Below, piece after piece: positions 15,903 to 24,470 of a DNA stretch of 64,000 bases (position 1 is its first letter; every line of letters begins with the position of its first letter). The notes under the pieces are model-generated. The model was given only the letters and a program-made list of their open reading frames with translations, was not told the DNA's origin and searched no databases. This stretch comes from an uncultured bacterium (lineage in GTDB: Bacteria > Cyanobacteriota > Vampirovibrionia > Gastranaerophilales > Gastranaerophilaceae). The translations under genes and the position numbers were made by a program. Location: the NCBI GenBank assembly GCA_949296355.1, contig CASFPS010000006.1, forward strand, positions 1 to 64,000. Direction: 5' to 3'.

Positions 15903-16461
15903 CATGACCTCCTTTTTTGATAAGAATACCTTCATCCTCAACAAGTTTTAAGTCATGTGAATTTACAAACTCTTTTCTCGTAAGAATTGATTCTTTTTTT
16001 ATTTTATTTTGTAATTTTCTTATAGCGTCTAATAAAGCTTCCGGACGCGGCGGACACATAGGAAGATAAATATCAACAGGGATAATTTTATCAATTCCTC
16101 TTATAACAGAATAAGAAGTATCAGCGAACATTCCTCCACCGCAAGTGCAGGCGCCCATTGCTATTACGTATTTAGGTTCTGCCATTTGCTCATATAATCT
16201 CTGTAAAACGGGCGCCATCTTGTGTGTAATAGTTCCCGCGCAAATGAGTAAGTCAGCCTGTCTTGGAGAGCCGCGGAAAACTTCGGAGCCAAAACGCGCA
16301 ATATCGTTATCTGAAGCAACTGTCTGCATCATCTCTATTCCGCAGCATGAGGTTGCAAAAGTCAGCGGCCAGAGTGAATTTGCTCTGCTCTGATTGAGAA
16401 TAAAATCTATTGAGGTTAGGATAATACCCGGGATTCCGGAGGAAAATCTGTTTTCAGCCAT
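15889..16461 (-). CDS. nuoB: NADH-quinone oxidoreductase subunit B
   Basis: A 190-aa subunit carrying the terminal N2 [4Fe-4S] cluster that reduces quinone. Ligands: C39-C40 in [10 protein letters not shown], a cysteine in GACTCGGGM (C105 or C107) and C136 in [13 protein letters not shown]. The tandem cysteine pair and GCPPRP-type motif are diagnostic. The C-terminal tail after residue 160 is variable. It lies 1 bp after nuoA. Confidence 0.96.
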   Translation of the reverse strand: MAENRFSSGIPGIILTSIDFILNQSRANSLWPLTFATSCCGIEMMQTVASDNDIARFGSEVFRGSPRQADLLICAGTITHKMAPVLQRLYEQMAEPKYVIAMGACTCGGGMFADTSYSVIRGIDKIIPVDIYLPMCPPRPEALLDAIRKLQNKIKKESILTRKEFVNSHDLKLVEDEGILIKKGGHDGLE

Positions 16462-16462
16462 A

Positions 16463-16819
16463 CTATTCCCCCCACCTCAAGATTTTTTTGTCTATTGCAA
16501 AATACAGCCCGAATAAAAGAAGAGCTACAAAAATAAATGCTTCAATTATTGCAAATAATCCCAGCTCGTTTACAAATACGGCAAATGGATAAAGAAAAAT
16601 CGTTTCTATATCAAAGATTAAAAAGAGCACTGCATAATTGAAATATCTTATATCAAACTGTATTCTTGCATCATTGATTGGCTTAATACCGCATTCATAT
16701 ATGGAATTTTTGACAGGTGTTTTTTTCTTGTACTGACATACAAAACCGGCTATCACCATTGCTATTGCAAAAAGTGCAGATAGTAGTATGAATACTGCTA
16801 AACAAACAAGTTCTTTCAC
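16463..16819 (-). CDS. nuoA: NADH-quinone oxidoreductase subunit A
   Basis: About 118 aa, a three-helix complex I membrane subunit (ND3 homologue) and first gene of the operon. The conserved loop [40 protein letters not shown] is intact, including the glutamate/cysteine pair involved in active/deactive switching in relatives. A TTG at 16825 is possible, but GGAG is only 2 bp before it; the GTG at 16819 has GGAG 8 bp upstream and is preferred. Divergent from the TPR gene at 16893 across a 70-bp AT-rich promoter region. Confidence 0.93.
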   Translation of the reverse strand: MKELVCLAVFILLSALFAIAMVIAGFVCQYKKKTPVKNSIYECGIKPINDARIQFDIRYFNYAVLFLIFDIETIFLYPFAVFVNELGLFAIIEAFIFVALLLFGLYFAIDKKILRWGE

Positions 16820-16892
16820 CGGCAAAACTCCTCTTTTTATTATTGTACTAAAAAATTATCTGATATAATAGATATTATTATATAATGTTAAG

Positions 16893-17558
16893 ATGAATTA
16901 TATGGGACGATTGATTAGATTTTTTTTAGCTGTATTAATAATTTTTGTTTCAATTTCTCCTTCCTATTGTGCTCTAAAGGGAAAGCTTGATTATCAAATA
17001 CCTGTTGATTATACAAATCTTTCGGAGGAGGAATTGGATTCAAAAGCCGGAGTTTATTACAATCTTGCTTTAAAGACTTATAACGGCAAAATCAATGATG
17101 AAATGACATCAGCCTTAAATTTGTATGCAATTTTGTGTAACAAAAATCCGAAAAGTATTTTCTACAAAACAAGGCTTGGAACTCTCTACGACATAATCGG
17201 CAAAGATAGGTATGCAAAAGGGTGCTTTTACGCCGCAATAGGTGTTGATAAAAGTCAGCCAGAGCCGTTTTTCAGACTGGGCGAATTTTATTACAGAAGA
17301 GAGCGCTACAAACACGCGTTAAAGATGTATAAAATTGCTTATACAAAAGGGTATCAGGGGCATTATGATACACTTTATAAAATCGGGGATATTTATGAAA
17401 AACTCGGAGATACGGAAGCAGCTTTAAAATATTTGAAACTCGCTTCACAAAAGAGCCCGAACTCTGAGCTGGACAGCAAAATCCTTAGAGTTGAAAACGC
17501 AAATCAAATAAATAAAGAGTATTATTCAGACACAAGAATAAGGCTTATTGAAAGATAA
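16893..17558 (+). CDS. Exported TPR-repeat protein
   Basis: A 221-aa protein with an N-terminal signal peptide or anchor (hydrophobic residues about 7-27, cleavage perhaps after SYC-A). The mature part holds three to four tetratricopeptide repeats (about 50-195), clearest at EPFFRLGEFYYRRERYKHALKMYKIAY and YDTLYKIGDIYEKLGDTEAALKYLKLA. Probably a periplasmic scaffold; partner unknown. Two TATAAT-like boxes lie in the 30 bp upstream. It is convergent with a second TPR gene 4 bp away, an unusual pairing. Confidence 0.8.
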   Translation: MNYMGRLIRFFLAVLIIFVSISPSYCALKGKLDYQIPVDYTNLSEEELDSKAGVYYNLALKTYNGKINDEMTSALNLYAILCNKNPKSIFYKTRLGTLYDIIGKDRYAKGCFYAAIGVDKSQPEPFFRLGEFYYRRERYKHALKMYKIAYTKGYQGHYDTLYKIGDIYEKLGDTEAALKYLKLASQKSPNSELDSKILRVENANQINKEYYSDTRIRLIER

Positions 17559-17562
17559 AAAC

Positions 17563-18123
17563 TTACTGATTTGTAAGCTTATTAAAATTGTCCAGATAAG
17601 TCTGCGCAAGTTTCGGCTTGTTTAACTGTTTGTAAACATAAGCTAAATTGTAATGAAATTCCGGAATATCGGATTTTAACATTATTGCTTTGTTTAAATT
17701 TGTTTTCGCTTTCTTTATCTCGCCGAGCTTGATGTAGGTACAGGCTAGGTTATACAAAATATACGGATTTTCTTTGTTTAATGATGCCGCTTTTTTGTAA
17801 TTTTGAACCGCCATATTAAGCTGGTTATTTTGTGCGTAATAATTTGCAAGATTGTAATAAGCTTTATAGTATTTTGAATCTACGGAAATTGCTTTCTGGT
17901 ACATAAAAACCGCATTGTCTTTTTCGCCTTTATCTTCCAGAACATTCCCCAAAATCAGCCAATCCTGCGCGGAACGCTCTTTTTCGTTGATTTGAAGAAT
18001 TAAATCCATAGTTTTCTGGTAATTATTATCGATATAGAACGCGGTAGCCTGCTTTGATAAGTCTTCTGAAGCGAAGCAAACTGTTCCTGCAAACAATAAA
18101 GCTGTAATTAAAAATCTCTTCAT
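17563..18123 (-). CDS. Exported TPR-repeat protein
   Basis: A 186-aa protein. Signal peptide MKRFLITALLFAGTVCFAS is followed by four to five TPR units (about 40-180), e.g. SAQDWLILGNVLEDKGEKDNAVFMYQKAI, KAYYNLANYYAQNNQLNMAVQNYKKAA, ILYNLACTYIKLGEIKKAKTNLNKAI, EFHYNLAYVYKQLNKPKLAQTYLDNF. A periplasmic protein-interaction scaffold with no catalytic domain. It shares no detailed similarity with the neighbouring TPR protein beyond the fold. Confidence 0.82.
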   Translation of the reverse strand: MKRFLITALLFAGTVCFASEDLSKQATAFYIDNNYQKTMDLILQINEKERSAQDWLILGNVLEDKGEKDNAVFMYQKAISVDSKYYKAYYNLANYYAQNNQLNMAVQNYKKAASLNKENPYILYNLACTYIKLGEIKKAKTNLNKAIMLKSDIPEFHYNLAYVYKQLNKPKLAQTYLDNFNKLTNQ

Positions 18124-18339
18124 AATTAGATTATATGAAAAAATTAAACTTTAATCAAACAAAACGGAAATGTTATAAAGTAAGTCAACAAGAGAAGTAG
18201 TGTGGAGCTTGCTCCACAAGAGTTATGTAAGTTATTGTCTGGCTAAAGCACGACCTATTTACTAAGTACTTCTAACCCCCTCCCTAGCCCTCCCCGTTGG
18301 AGAGGGAATGCGCGCTGATGTTCAATTTGTTTAGAAATA

Positions 18340-18365
18340 TAGGTCAGGTTTTACCTGACAATAAC
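18340..18365 (+). repeat. Palindromic repeat, family A
   Basis: TAGGTCAGGTtttACCTGACAATAAC. The stem has TCAGG/CCTGA in place of TTGGG/CCCAA, again with both arms changed. Confidence 0.85.
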
Positions 18366-18585
18366 TTTTGGTGGGAACGCTGACGCTTTTCCCACCCTAC
18401 GCCTACACTGACTACCATATAACAATTTCTAACAGCGGCGAAGCCCTCCCGAGCGTTTTTAGCGAGGGGCAATGTGCGGGCTTTGCCCGCAACAGCCGTT
18501 TAATCCTATGCTCGAAGAGCATTCATAACAACAAGGTTTCTTCTTTTTTGCTTCGTTTTTTCTTCTTTGAAAAAAAAATAGAATA

Positions 18586-18615
18586 GTAGGTTGGGCATAC
18601 TTGCCCAACATTAAC
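18586..18615 (+). repeat. Palindromic repeat, family A
   Basis: GTAGGTTGGGC...GCCCAACATTAAC with a 4-6-base loop; the top of the stem is GC instead of GT/AC, another compensated position. Confidence 0.85.
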
Positions 18616-18619
18616 TAAA

Positions 18620-18698
18620 TGGATTGCCGTGAAAATCAAAGATTTTCTCGCAATGACAGTTAATGGATTGCCACGGCGCTCACGCGCCTCGCAATGAC
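18620..18698. repeat. Two GGATTGCC...CTCGCAATGAC palindromes (family B)
   Basis: Copies at 18620-18657 (loop GAAAATCAAAGATTTTC) and 18664-18698 (loop ACGGCGCTCACGCGCC). Both keep TGGATTGC at one end and GCAATGAC at the other and differ in the self-complementary middle. The same family recurs five times at 57848-58159. Confidence 0.85.
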
Positions 18699-18897
18699 GG
18701 CAAGCTTGCAGTGTCGCCTACCAGCCTAATACATTTACCCCTGCCGTCATTCTGAACCCAATAATAATCCAGGGGTGAAGAATCTCTTTAACTATTCCAA
18801 ACTTATCGGTCAAAAATCTAACAATCATTTACAATTTATTGAAATCATTTTTTATAAATGATAGTATAAATTATGAAGAGAATTAGAGGAGTAATTT

Positions 18898-20766
18898 ATG
18901 GTCTGTTTAACATCAAACAAAATTGATACTAAACTCGTATCAGAAGCATTGAAAGTATTAGGAAAAGATAATTTTGCACTTATTATTCACGGAAGCAGCT
19001 TCCCGTCAAAAGAAGGTCAGGATACCGGATTCGGAACTTTTAATTCCGAAGGCGGACATGAATTGATTGATTATGCTCACGGAATATTTAATGCTCTGCA
19101 GCTTGGACCTGCCGGAAAAACAAAGAGTTCTGACTCGTCTCCTTATACAGGAACAATTTTTTCCGGCAACCCGTTGTTTATAGACTTGAAGCAGTTAACA
19201 GAAAAGAAGTGGGATAATATACTGTCTCAGGAAACTTTTGAAAAAGTTGTTGCAGGAAACCCTAATCAAAATAAGGGAAGAACTGCTTATTCTTATATAA
19301 TGAAAGCTCAAAATGAAGCTTTAAAAGAAGCCTGGGGTAATTTTAAGGAAATTCACGGCGGACTTTTCGGCTCTCCTATTAAGAAAGATTTTGACAAGTT
19401 TAAAAAAGAAAACAGTTTCTGGCTTGATAATGACTCTTTGTATGAAGCGCTTTCTATAGAAAATGATAATGACTTCTGGTATACGTGGAAAAACGAAACA
19501 GATAAAAAGTTAATGAACCCTAAATCAGAAGAAGAAAAGAAAGCTTATGCGCAGAGAATTGAAGAAATCAGGGATAAATACTCTGATGAGATAGAATTCT
19601 ACAAGTTCTGCCAGTTTGTTTTAGAAAAACAGAATGAAGAGACAAAGAAATACGCATTATCAAAAGGAATAAAAATGATTGCAGACCGTCAGGTTGCATT
19701 CTCTGACAGAGATGCATGGGCATATCAGTCATTATTCTTGGAAGGCTGGTATCTGGGCTGTCCTCCGGATTATTTCTCAAAAGACGGTCAGGCATGGGGA
19801 TTCCCTGTAATGGATCCGGATAAAATGTTTAACTCTGACGGCTCTTTAGGCGAAGGCGGAGTTTTGATGAAAAATCTTTACAAAAAGATGTTCAAAGAAA
19901 ATCCGGGCGGTGTCAGAATTGATCACATTGTTGGTTTAATCGACCCTTGGGTATACAAAATCGGTAAAAAACCAAAATGTGAAGAAGGTGCCGGCAGATT
20001 GTACTCTTCTCCTGAACATCCGGAACTTTCAAGATACGCTATTGCAAAAATGGAAGATTTAGACACAACTCTTGAAGCTGACAAAGAAAAAAGAGTTAAA
20101 ACTCTATCAGAAGAACAGATTAAACTTTACGGCAGATTGATTGAAAAAATCGTTATAGCTGCTGCAAAAGAATGCGGTCTTGATAAAAACGCAATTGTCT
20201 GCGAAGATCTGGGAACGCTTACAAATCCTGTTGATGCAGTTATGAAAAAATACGAGCTTCAGGGTATGCGCCTGACCCAGTTTGTTGTTCCTGAAAAACC
20301 TGAACACCCATACAGATGTAAAAATATAACAGAACATGTTTGGAACATGGTCGGAACACATGACAATAACCCGATTGAAATGTGGGCAGAAAGTATGATA
20401 AATACGCACGAAGGTTATTTGCATGCAAAGAATCTGGTGGAAGATTTGTTTGCGGAAGCTGATAATAAGGATGATATTATTGTCAGATTGACCCAGGATA
20501 AAGACTATTTGAAGTTTGTGAAAATAACGGAAATTTTTGCTTCAAAGGCAAGAAATGTTCAAATGTTCTTTACTGACTTCTTCCGGATTAATGATGTGTA
20601 TAACAGACCTGGAACATCAGGCGATCAAAACTGGTCACTCAGACTTCCTAATAACTACAAAGAACTTACACCGATTGATTTGCATGCAATTCTGAAAGCT
20701 GCAATTATTGCAAGAGGAAAAGAGTTTGCGTCAAAACATGCGAGTCTGATTGAAAAATTGTCATAA
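18898..20766 (+). CDS. malQ: 4-alpha-glucanotransferase (GH77, MalQ type)
   Basis: A 622-aa GH77 amylomaltase, which transfers alpha-1,4-glucan segments between maltodextrins or glycogen chains in the cytoplasm. Catalytic positions: nucleophile D (about 340) in VRIDHIVGL, acid/base E (about 435) in VCEDLG, and the HD pair (about 487) in GTHDNNPIEMW. The N-terminus (IIHGSSFPS...GFGTFNSEGG) resembles the substrate-entry part of the family, and residues about 180-240 form an extended charged insertion. It has its own RBS (GAGGAG) and a strong terminator at 20783-20818. It precedes a GH38 gene, so a carbohydrate locus. Confidence 0.92.
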   Translation: MVCLTSNKIDTKLVSEALKVLGKDNFALIIHGSSFPSKEGQDTGFGTFNSEGGHELIDYAHGIFNALQLGPAGKTKSSDSSPYTGTIFSGNPLFIDLKQLTEKKWDNILSQETFEKVVAGNPNQNKGRTAYSYIMKAQNEALKEAWGNFKEIHGGLFGSPIKKDFDKFKKENSFWLDNDSLYEALSIENDNDFWYTWKNETDKKLMNPKSEEEKKAYAQRIEEIRDKYSDEIEFYKFCQFVLEKQNEETKKYALSKGIKMIADRQVAFSDRDAWAYQSLFLEGWYLGCPPDYFSKDGQAWGFPVMDPDKMFNSDGSLGEGGVLMKNLYKKMFKENPGGVRIDHIVGLIDPWVYKIGKKPKCEEGAGRLYSSPEHPELSRYAIAKMEDLDTTLEADKEKRVKTLSEEQIKLYGRLIEKIVIAAAKECGLDKNAIVCEDLGTLTNPVDAVMKKYELQGMRLTQFVVPEKPEHPYRCKNITEHVWNMVGTHDNNPIEMWAESMINTHEGYLHAKNLVEDLFAEADNKDDIIVRLTQDKDYLKFVKITEIFASKARNVQMFFTDFFRINDVYNRPGTSGDQNWSLRLPNNYKELTPIDLHAILKAAIIARGKEFASKHASLIEKLS

Positions 20767-20782
20767 GTTTTGAATTTTGTTG

Positions 20783-20818
20783 AAATTTGCCGGTATTTAT
20801 ACCGGCAAATTTTTTATT
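20783..20818 (+). terminator. Rho-independent terminator of malQ
   Basis: AAATTTGCCGGTA (20783-20795) pairs perfectly with TACCGGCAAATTT (20800-20812) around a TTTA loop, followed by a T-run. Confidence 0.92.
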
Positions 20819-20903
20819 GTAAAATGTTGCACAAAGAATTTTTATATTTTTTAGATGCAAAATATTATTGCGGGTCGAGGCATTTTGATGTATTATAAAC
20901 TGT

Positions 20904-23006
20904 ATGAGAAAACACGTTATAGCTTATCTGCATACGCACTGGGACAGAGAATGGTACAGGGAATTTGAAGTATTCAGACTCCGCTTATTAAGAGTTTTTG
21001 ATAATGTTCTGGATATGCTTTCAAAAAATAAGATTCCTTGTTTTTATTTTGACGGTCAGACAAGCGCTTTAGACGATTATCTTGAAATGCGCCCGCAAAT
21101 GCGCGATCTTGTTTTGATGTTTATCAAACAGAAGAAGTTGTTTGTCGGACCTTTTTACTGTCTTGTTGATGAATTTTTGACCGATAAAACTGTCTTTGAG
21201 AAAAATCTTGAAATCGGACTTAAGGAAGCTCAAAAATACGGATGTAAAGATTTTATCGGATATCTGGCAGATACTTTCGGACATTCTCAGAATATTCCGG
21301 AAATCTTAAGAGACTACGGAATTGATAAATGCATTGTATGGCGCGGCTGCGGGGATTTCCCGTCCGAGTTTTCATGGTGCGGAATGGATACTGTAAATCT
21401 TGTGAGGGGATATTTTAATGATGTTTTCTCTATAAATGCGCCGGTTGAGAAAAAGGCTGAATTATTAAAAAGCAATCTGGATAAAATTGCCGCAAAATCC
21501 GGAAATGTTCTTCTGCTTCCGATAGGTGCCGATCATCTCGGGGTAGAAACAGATATTGATGACCAGATTAAGGCTGTCAACGAACTTCTGAAAGAAGATT
21601 ATTATATACGCCTCGGTTCGCCTTTTGACTACTTTAAAAGAGTCGGTGACAGGTTCAAAGAATTTGAGTGGAATGACGAAATAAGAGACAATTCCAAAAC
21701 TTTTACGCTTCAGGGGTGTTATTCTTCAAGACTGGATTTGAAGAGAGAAAATGTGGAATGCACATACCTTATGGATTTAGCTTCCCGTTTTGTCAGACAG
21801 CAAAAAGAGACTGCTTATGATACAACACTTGAATACGCTTACAAAATGCTGATTCAAAATCAAGCACACGACAGTATTTGCGGGTGTTCAGCCGATGATG
21901 TGCATTCTGAAAACTTAACAAGATATAAAAAAATTAAGCAGGTTGCAAATACAATCATTAATGAACTTAAGTTCAAAAACCATTTTGAAGAAAAGAAAAT
22001 TTTAAACCTTTCAGGGCGTGAATTTACAGGTGTTGTTGAATTTAAATCCGCCAAAAAAATCGAAGGTTACGACCGGATTGATTTTGAGAAAGGTTTTGAT
22101 GAATACCTGCTTGCAGACACTCAAAGGATTCCTGTTACGGAAGATTATACAAATATTTATACATATTTAGCTTCTGTTGAGAACTTGAAGCCGGATGAGG
22201 TTGAATACCTCATGCCTGCAATAAATCAGACTGATTTACAGGTTACAAACACTTCACTTGAAAATTCTAATATGTGTTTAAAAATTGAGAACGGGAAAAT
22301 CTTTGTTAACGGTGTGGAGTTTTCACTAATAGATTTTGCAGATTTAGGAGACAGTTATAATTTCGGACCAAAAGCTGATGATAACGGTACGGAATTTAGA
22401 GTTTTGCGTTCAAAAATTGCATTGAATACCCCTTCAAGAGCCTCATTGAAAATAGATTTTGAAGGTGCCTGGGATGTTATATCACTCATTGTAAGCTTAG
22501 ATAAAAAAGCAGCCTTTCTGCATTTCAAATTTGACTGGATAAATTCCCAGAAAAATCATCTGCTTACTGCAGCTTTCAGACTTAGAAATCCAATAAGAGA
22601 AGTTTTTTCAGAAGATATGAACCAGCTTATTAAGCGCGAGTTTGAACCTGATTATGACATAAGAAAGGATCTTCCGACTGAAAAAGGCATAGAAGTTAAA
22701 AACAATACTGCCCCTATGCAGCGTGGATTTTTAATTGATGAAGAAGGGAATAATCTGGGATGTGTTACAAAAGGTTTAACGCAGTATGAAGTTTTTCAAA
22801 ACAGGATTTATATTCCGGTATTAAGAGCAACAGGAGTAATTTCTAATCCGCAGAATCCTGCCAGAACAACGCCTGCAGGACCGCCCATAGAAGTAAATTC
22901 TCTTCAGCAAATCGGAAAAACTACAGCGGAATTTTACGTATTTTTCGGAAACCATAATGCATTTAATGATGTATTAAATCAGGTTTACAACTACATTGTT
23001 GTCTAG
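20904..23006 (+). CDS. Alpha-mannosidase-type glycoside hydrolase family 38
   Basis: A 700-aa cytoplasmic protein (no signal peptide). The family signature HTHWDREW (residues 10-17) gives the zinc ligands H12 and D14, the nucleophile is D123 in YLADTFGHSQN, and a later zinc-site histidine is in QAHDSICGCS (about 318-327). Residues 1-260 form the catalytic (beta/alpha)7 domain, then a three-helix bundle, then beta-sandwich domains to the end. GH38 enzymes remove alpha-mannose from glycans, in bacteria often from mannosylglycerate or imported oligosaccharides; substrate not readable here. It starts about 85 bp after the malQ terminator and has its own promoter region. It is convergent and overlaps the next gene by 4 bp. 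Confidence 0.9.
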   Translation: MRKHVIAYLHTHWDREWYREFEVFRLRLLRVFDNVLDMLSKNKIPCFYFDGQTSALDDYLEMRPQMRDLVLMFIKQKKLFVGPFYCLVDEFLTDKTVFEKNLEIGLKEAQKYGCKDFIGYLADTFGHSQNIPEILRDYGIDKCIVWRGCGDFPSEFSWCGMDTVNLVRGYFNDVFSINAPVEKKAELLKSNLDKIAAKSGNVLLLPIGADHLGVETDIDDQIKAVNELLKEDYYIRLGSPFDYFKRVGDRFKEFEWNDEIRDNSKTFTLQGCYSSRLDLKRENVECTYLMDLASRFVRQQKETAYDTTLEYAYKMLIQNQAHDSICGCSADDVHSENLTRYKKIKQVANTIINELKFKNHFEEKKILNLSGREFTGVVEFKSAKKIEGYDRIDFEKGFDEYLLADTQRIPVTEDYTNIYTYLASVENLKPDEVEYLMPAINQTDLQVTNTSLENSNMCLKIENGKIFVNGVEFSLIDFADLGDSYNFGPKADDNGTEFRVLRSKIALNTPSRASLKIDFEGAWDVISLIVSLDKKAAFLHFKFDWINSQKNHLLTAAFRLRNPIREVFSEDMNQLIKREFEPDYDIRKDLPTEKGIEVKNNTAPMQRGFLIDEEGNNLGCVTKGLTQYEVFQNRIYIPVLRATGVISNPQNPARTTPAGPPIEVNSLQQIGKTTAEFYVFFGNHNAFNDVLNQVYNYIVV

Positions 23007-23935
23007 GTTTTTATACCCTGTTGAATTTTACTGTTATTGAATACATTTGCAATTGAATCGGTTTTTTGTTGTACAAGTTTGTTATTTTTACCTTTAAACG
23101 GATATTTTATCATAGCCCAGAGCTGCCCCGGCGTGATTTTTTCATCTTTACCGATTTTGGAGTATTCCTTACATTTTCCGATATATGCAACAAGATAATC
23201 CAGCTGCAGTTCGCCGGATGAATTTCTGAAGCGGGTAATTGTCATCCCTTTACTTATGTTTTTCATCCCGGGAACATCAGGGTTTTTCTCTGCCCATCTT
23301 TTTGCTTCTGTAAGTCCGGCATTCGCCAGTTGGAACAGCCCGTTATAGATTCCGTTTTTAGATTTTGGATTTAATTTTGATTCTCCCGCAAAAATAGCTA
23401 TAACTTCATCCATAGCCTGTTCTTTCGGAGAAGAATAATTTTCTCTGTCCCAATCTGATTCGGGAATCTCTACATTTAAAGTATCTATAACATCGTAAAG
23501 CTTCAAATAAAAACTCTCTGTTAATGGAGAATTCTTGAATTTAGAGCTCCATTTTTTGAACATTTTACTGCAAATTTCTTCTTTAGTAAGTACATTATCC
23601 ACATGTTTTTTTAGTTTTGCTTCACGTGCCTCTTCTTGCTTTGTAAGGCGGATTTCAGGCGAATCTGCAACACGTGTTGCATCTCTTGCTGCAACCTCCT
23701 GCTGTCTGGGGAGAATATAACCTTTTAACTTTGTCAGCTGTTTATCTATTTCCGCCCCGCATTTTGCATACCACGGTTCATTTTTTACTTCTACACCGTT
23801 TTTTTCGCATTCTGATAAAAATATACTGATTTCCTTGTCGGAAAGCTTGTTGTCTTTAACATTCTGAGCATCTATATTTAAGGCTATGTCCTTTGCCTTG
23901 CCTGTTAAAATATTTATATCAATGCCGTCGGTCAT
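23003..23935 (-). CDS. Transglycosylase/lysozyme-like protein with EF-hand-like N-terminus
   Basis: About 310 aa. I start at the ATG of 23935 (MTDGID), 6 bp after AGGAGG; the frame extends 12 codons further without support. Residues about 20-35 (DAQNVKDNKLSDKEI) read as a calcium-binding EF-hand-like loop. Residues about 175-290 resemble a soluble lytic transglycosylase: IAIFAGESKLNPKSKNGIYNGLFQL matches the catalytic-glutamate ES-x-x-N-P...GLFQ pattern. There is no signal peptide, which is odd for a wall enzyme; it may leave by a non-Sec route such as type III or flagellar-type export, or act in lysis. The middle is coiled coil and rich in Lys/Glu. Confidence 0.6.
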   Translation of the reverse strand: MTDGIDINILTGKAKDIALNIDAQNVKDNKLSDKEISIFLSECEKNGVEVKNEPWYAKCGAEIDKQLTKLKGYILPRQQEVAARDATRVADSPEIRLTKQEEAREAKLKKHVDNVLTKEEICSKMFKKWSSKFKNSPLTESFYLKLYDVIDTLNVEIPESDWDRENYSSPKEQAMDEVIAIFAGESKLNPKSKNGIYNGLFQLANAGLTEAKRWAEKNPDVPGMKNISKGMTITRFRNSSGELQLDYLVAYIGKCKEYSKIGKDEKITPGQLWAMIKYPFKGKNNKLVQQKTDSIANVFNNSKIQQGIKT

Positions 23936-24024
23936 ACAAACCTCCTTTGTTTTCACTGTATTTAACGGCATTTTTTGTTAAATCTTTAGGGTTTTTAATA
24001 AAAATTTTACAAAAATTTACAAAT

Positions 24025-24060
24025 AAAAAAGACCTCAAAAGTTTTGAGATCTTTTTTATT
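24025..24060 (-). terminator. Rho-independent terminator of the gene at 24063-24407
   Basis: AAAAAAGACCTCAAAA pairs with TTTTGAGATCTTTTTT (one C/A mismatch); the T-run is on both strands, directly after the stop codon on the minus strand. Confidence 0.85.
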
Positions 24061-24062
24061 AA

Positions 24063-24407
24063 TTAAAACGGTTTTGTCTGATTCAACTTGGCTCTCAGCT
24101 CTCTGAATCTCGCGATATCTTCCTGAGTCTTTGGAGATTCTCTAAACAATGCCTGAGATGTCGGATGAACCATTCTTATTGAATCCATATGAACCTCCAA
24201 AAATTCGTACCGTTTTGGCGGTTGGTTGGAATTCTTTGCATAAATTTCTACGTTAACGACAGCCAAAAATCTTCTGTCTTTGTCGTTTAAAAGTTCTGTA
24301 AGCTGTCTGTTAGCAGCAACTGCAGATGAAACATAAACAGTACCTTTTATATCATCGGTATCTGTTAAAATAATTACTTCTACTGGTATCATATCTTTAT
24401 TTGGCAT
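24063..24407 (-). CDS. Conserved small protein of unknown function
   Basis: A 114-aa soluble protein starting MPNKDMIPVEVIILTDTDDIKGTVYVSS. It looks like an alpha/beta protein: a strand pattern VEVIILT / IKGTVYV, then a long charged helix, a second strand pair (AVVNVEIY, RYEFLEVHMDSIRMVHP) and a C-terminal helix. The IPVEVIILT...G.VYV pattern and the 'HMDSIRMVHP' end suggest a PilZ-like or LSm-like barrel, but I cannot assign a family. Monocistronic with its own terminator. Confidence 0.6.
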   Translation of the reverse strand: MPNKDMIPVEVIILTDTDDIKGTVYVSSAVAANRQLTELLNDKDRRFLAVVNVEIYAKNSNQPPKRYEFLEVHMDSIRMVHPTSQALFRESPKTQEDIARFRELRAKLNQTKPF

Positions 24408-24470
24408 TTAAAATCCTCTCTTAATATTTAAATTTTATAATAATTTAGAACGTATGTCCAGTGTTGAATC

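Larger units (their letters stand above)
18124..18897. repeat. 774-bp intergenic region packed with dispersed repeats
   Basis: No gene is visible. In order: a TGTGGAGC/GCTCCACA hairpin (18201-18218), a degenerate family A copy (18231-18258), a CT-rich inverted repeat (18274-18306), family A copies at 18340-18365 and 18586-18615, a GGTGGGAA/TTCCCACC hairpin (18370-18396), a GCGGGCTTTGCCCGC hairpin (about 18477-18491), two GCAATCC/CTCGCAATGAC palindromes (18620-18657, 18664-18698), and a CGTCATTCTGAACCC...GAAGAATCTC element (18745-18786). The malQ promoter lies after about 18800. The cluster looks like a landing zone for palindromic elements. Confidence 0.85.

Noticed and set aside
18368-18586. 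72-aa plus-strand frame in the spacer
   Set aside because: Made of palindromic repeats; no RBS and no domain.
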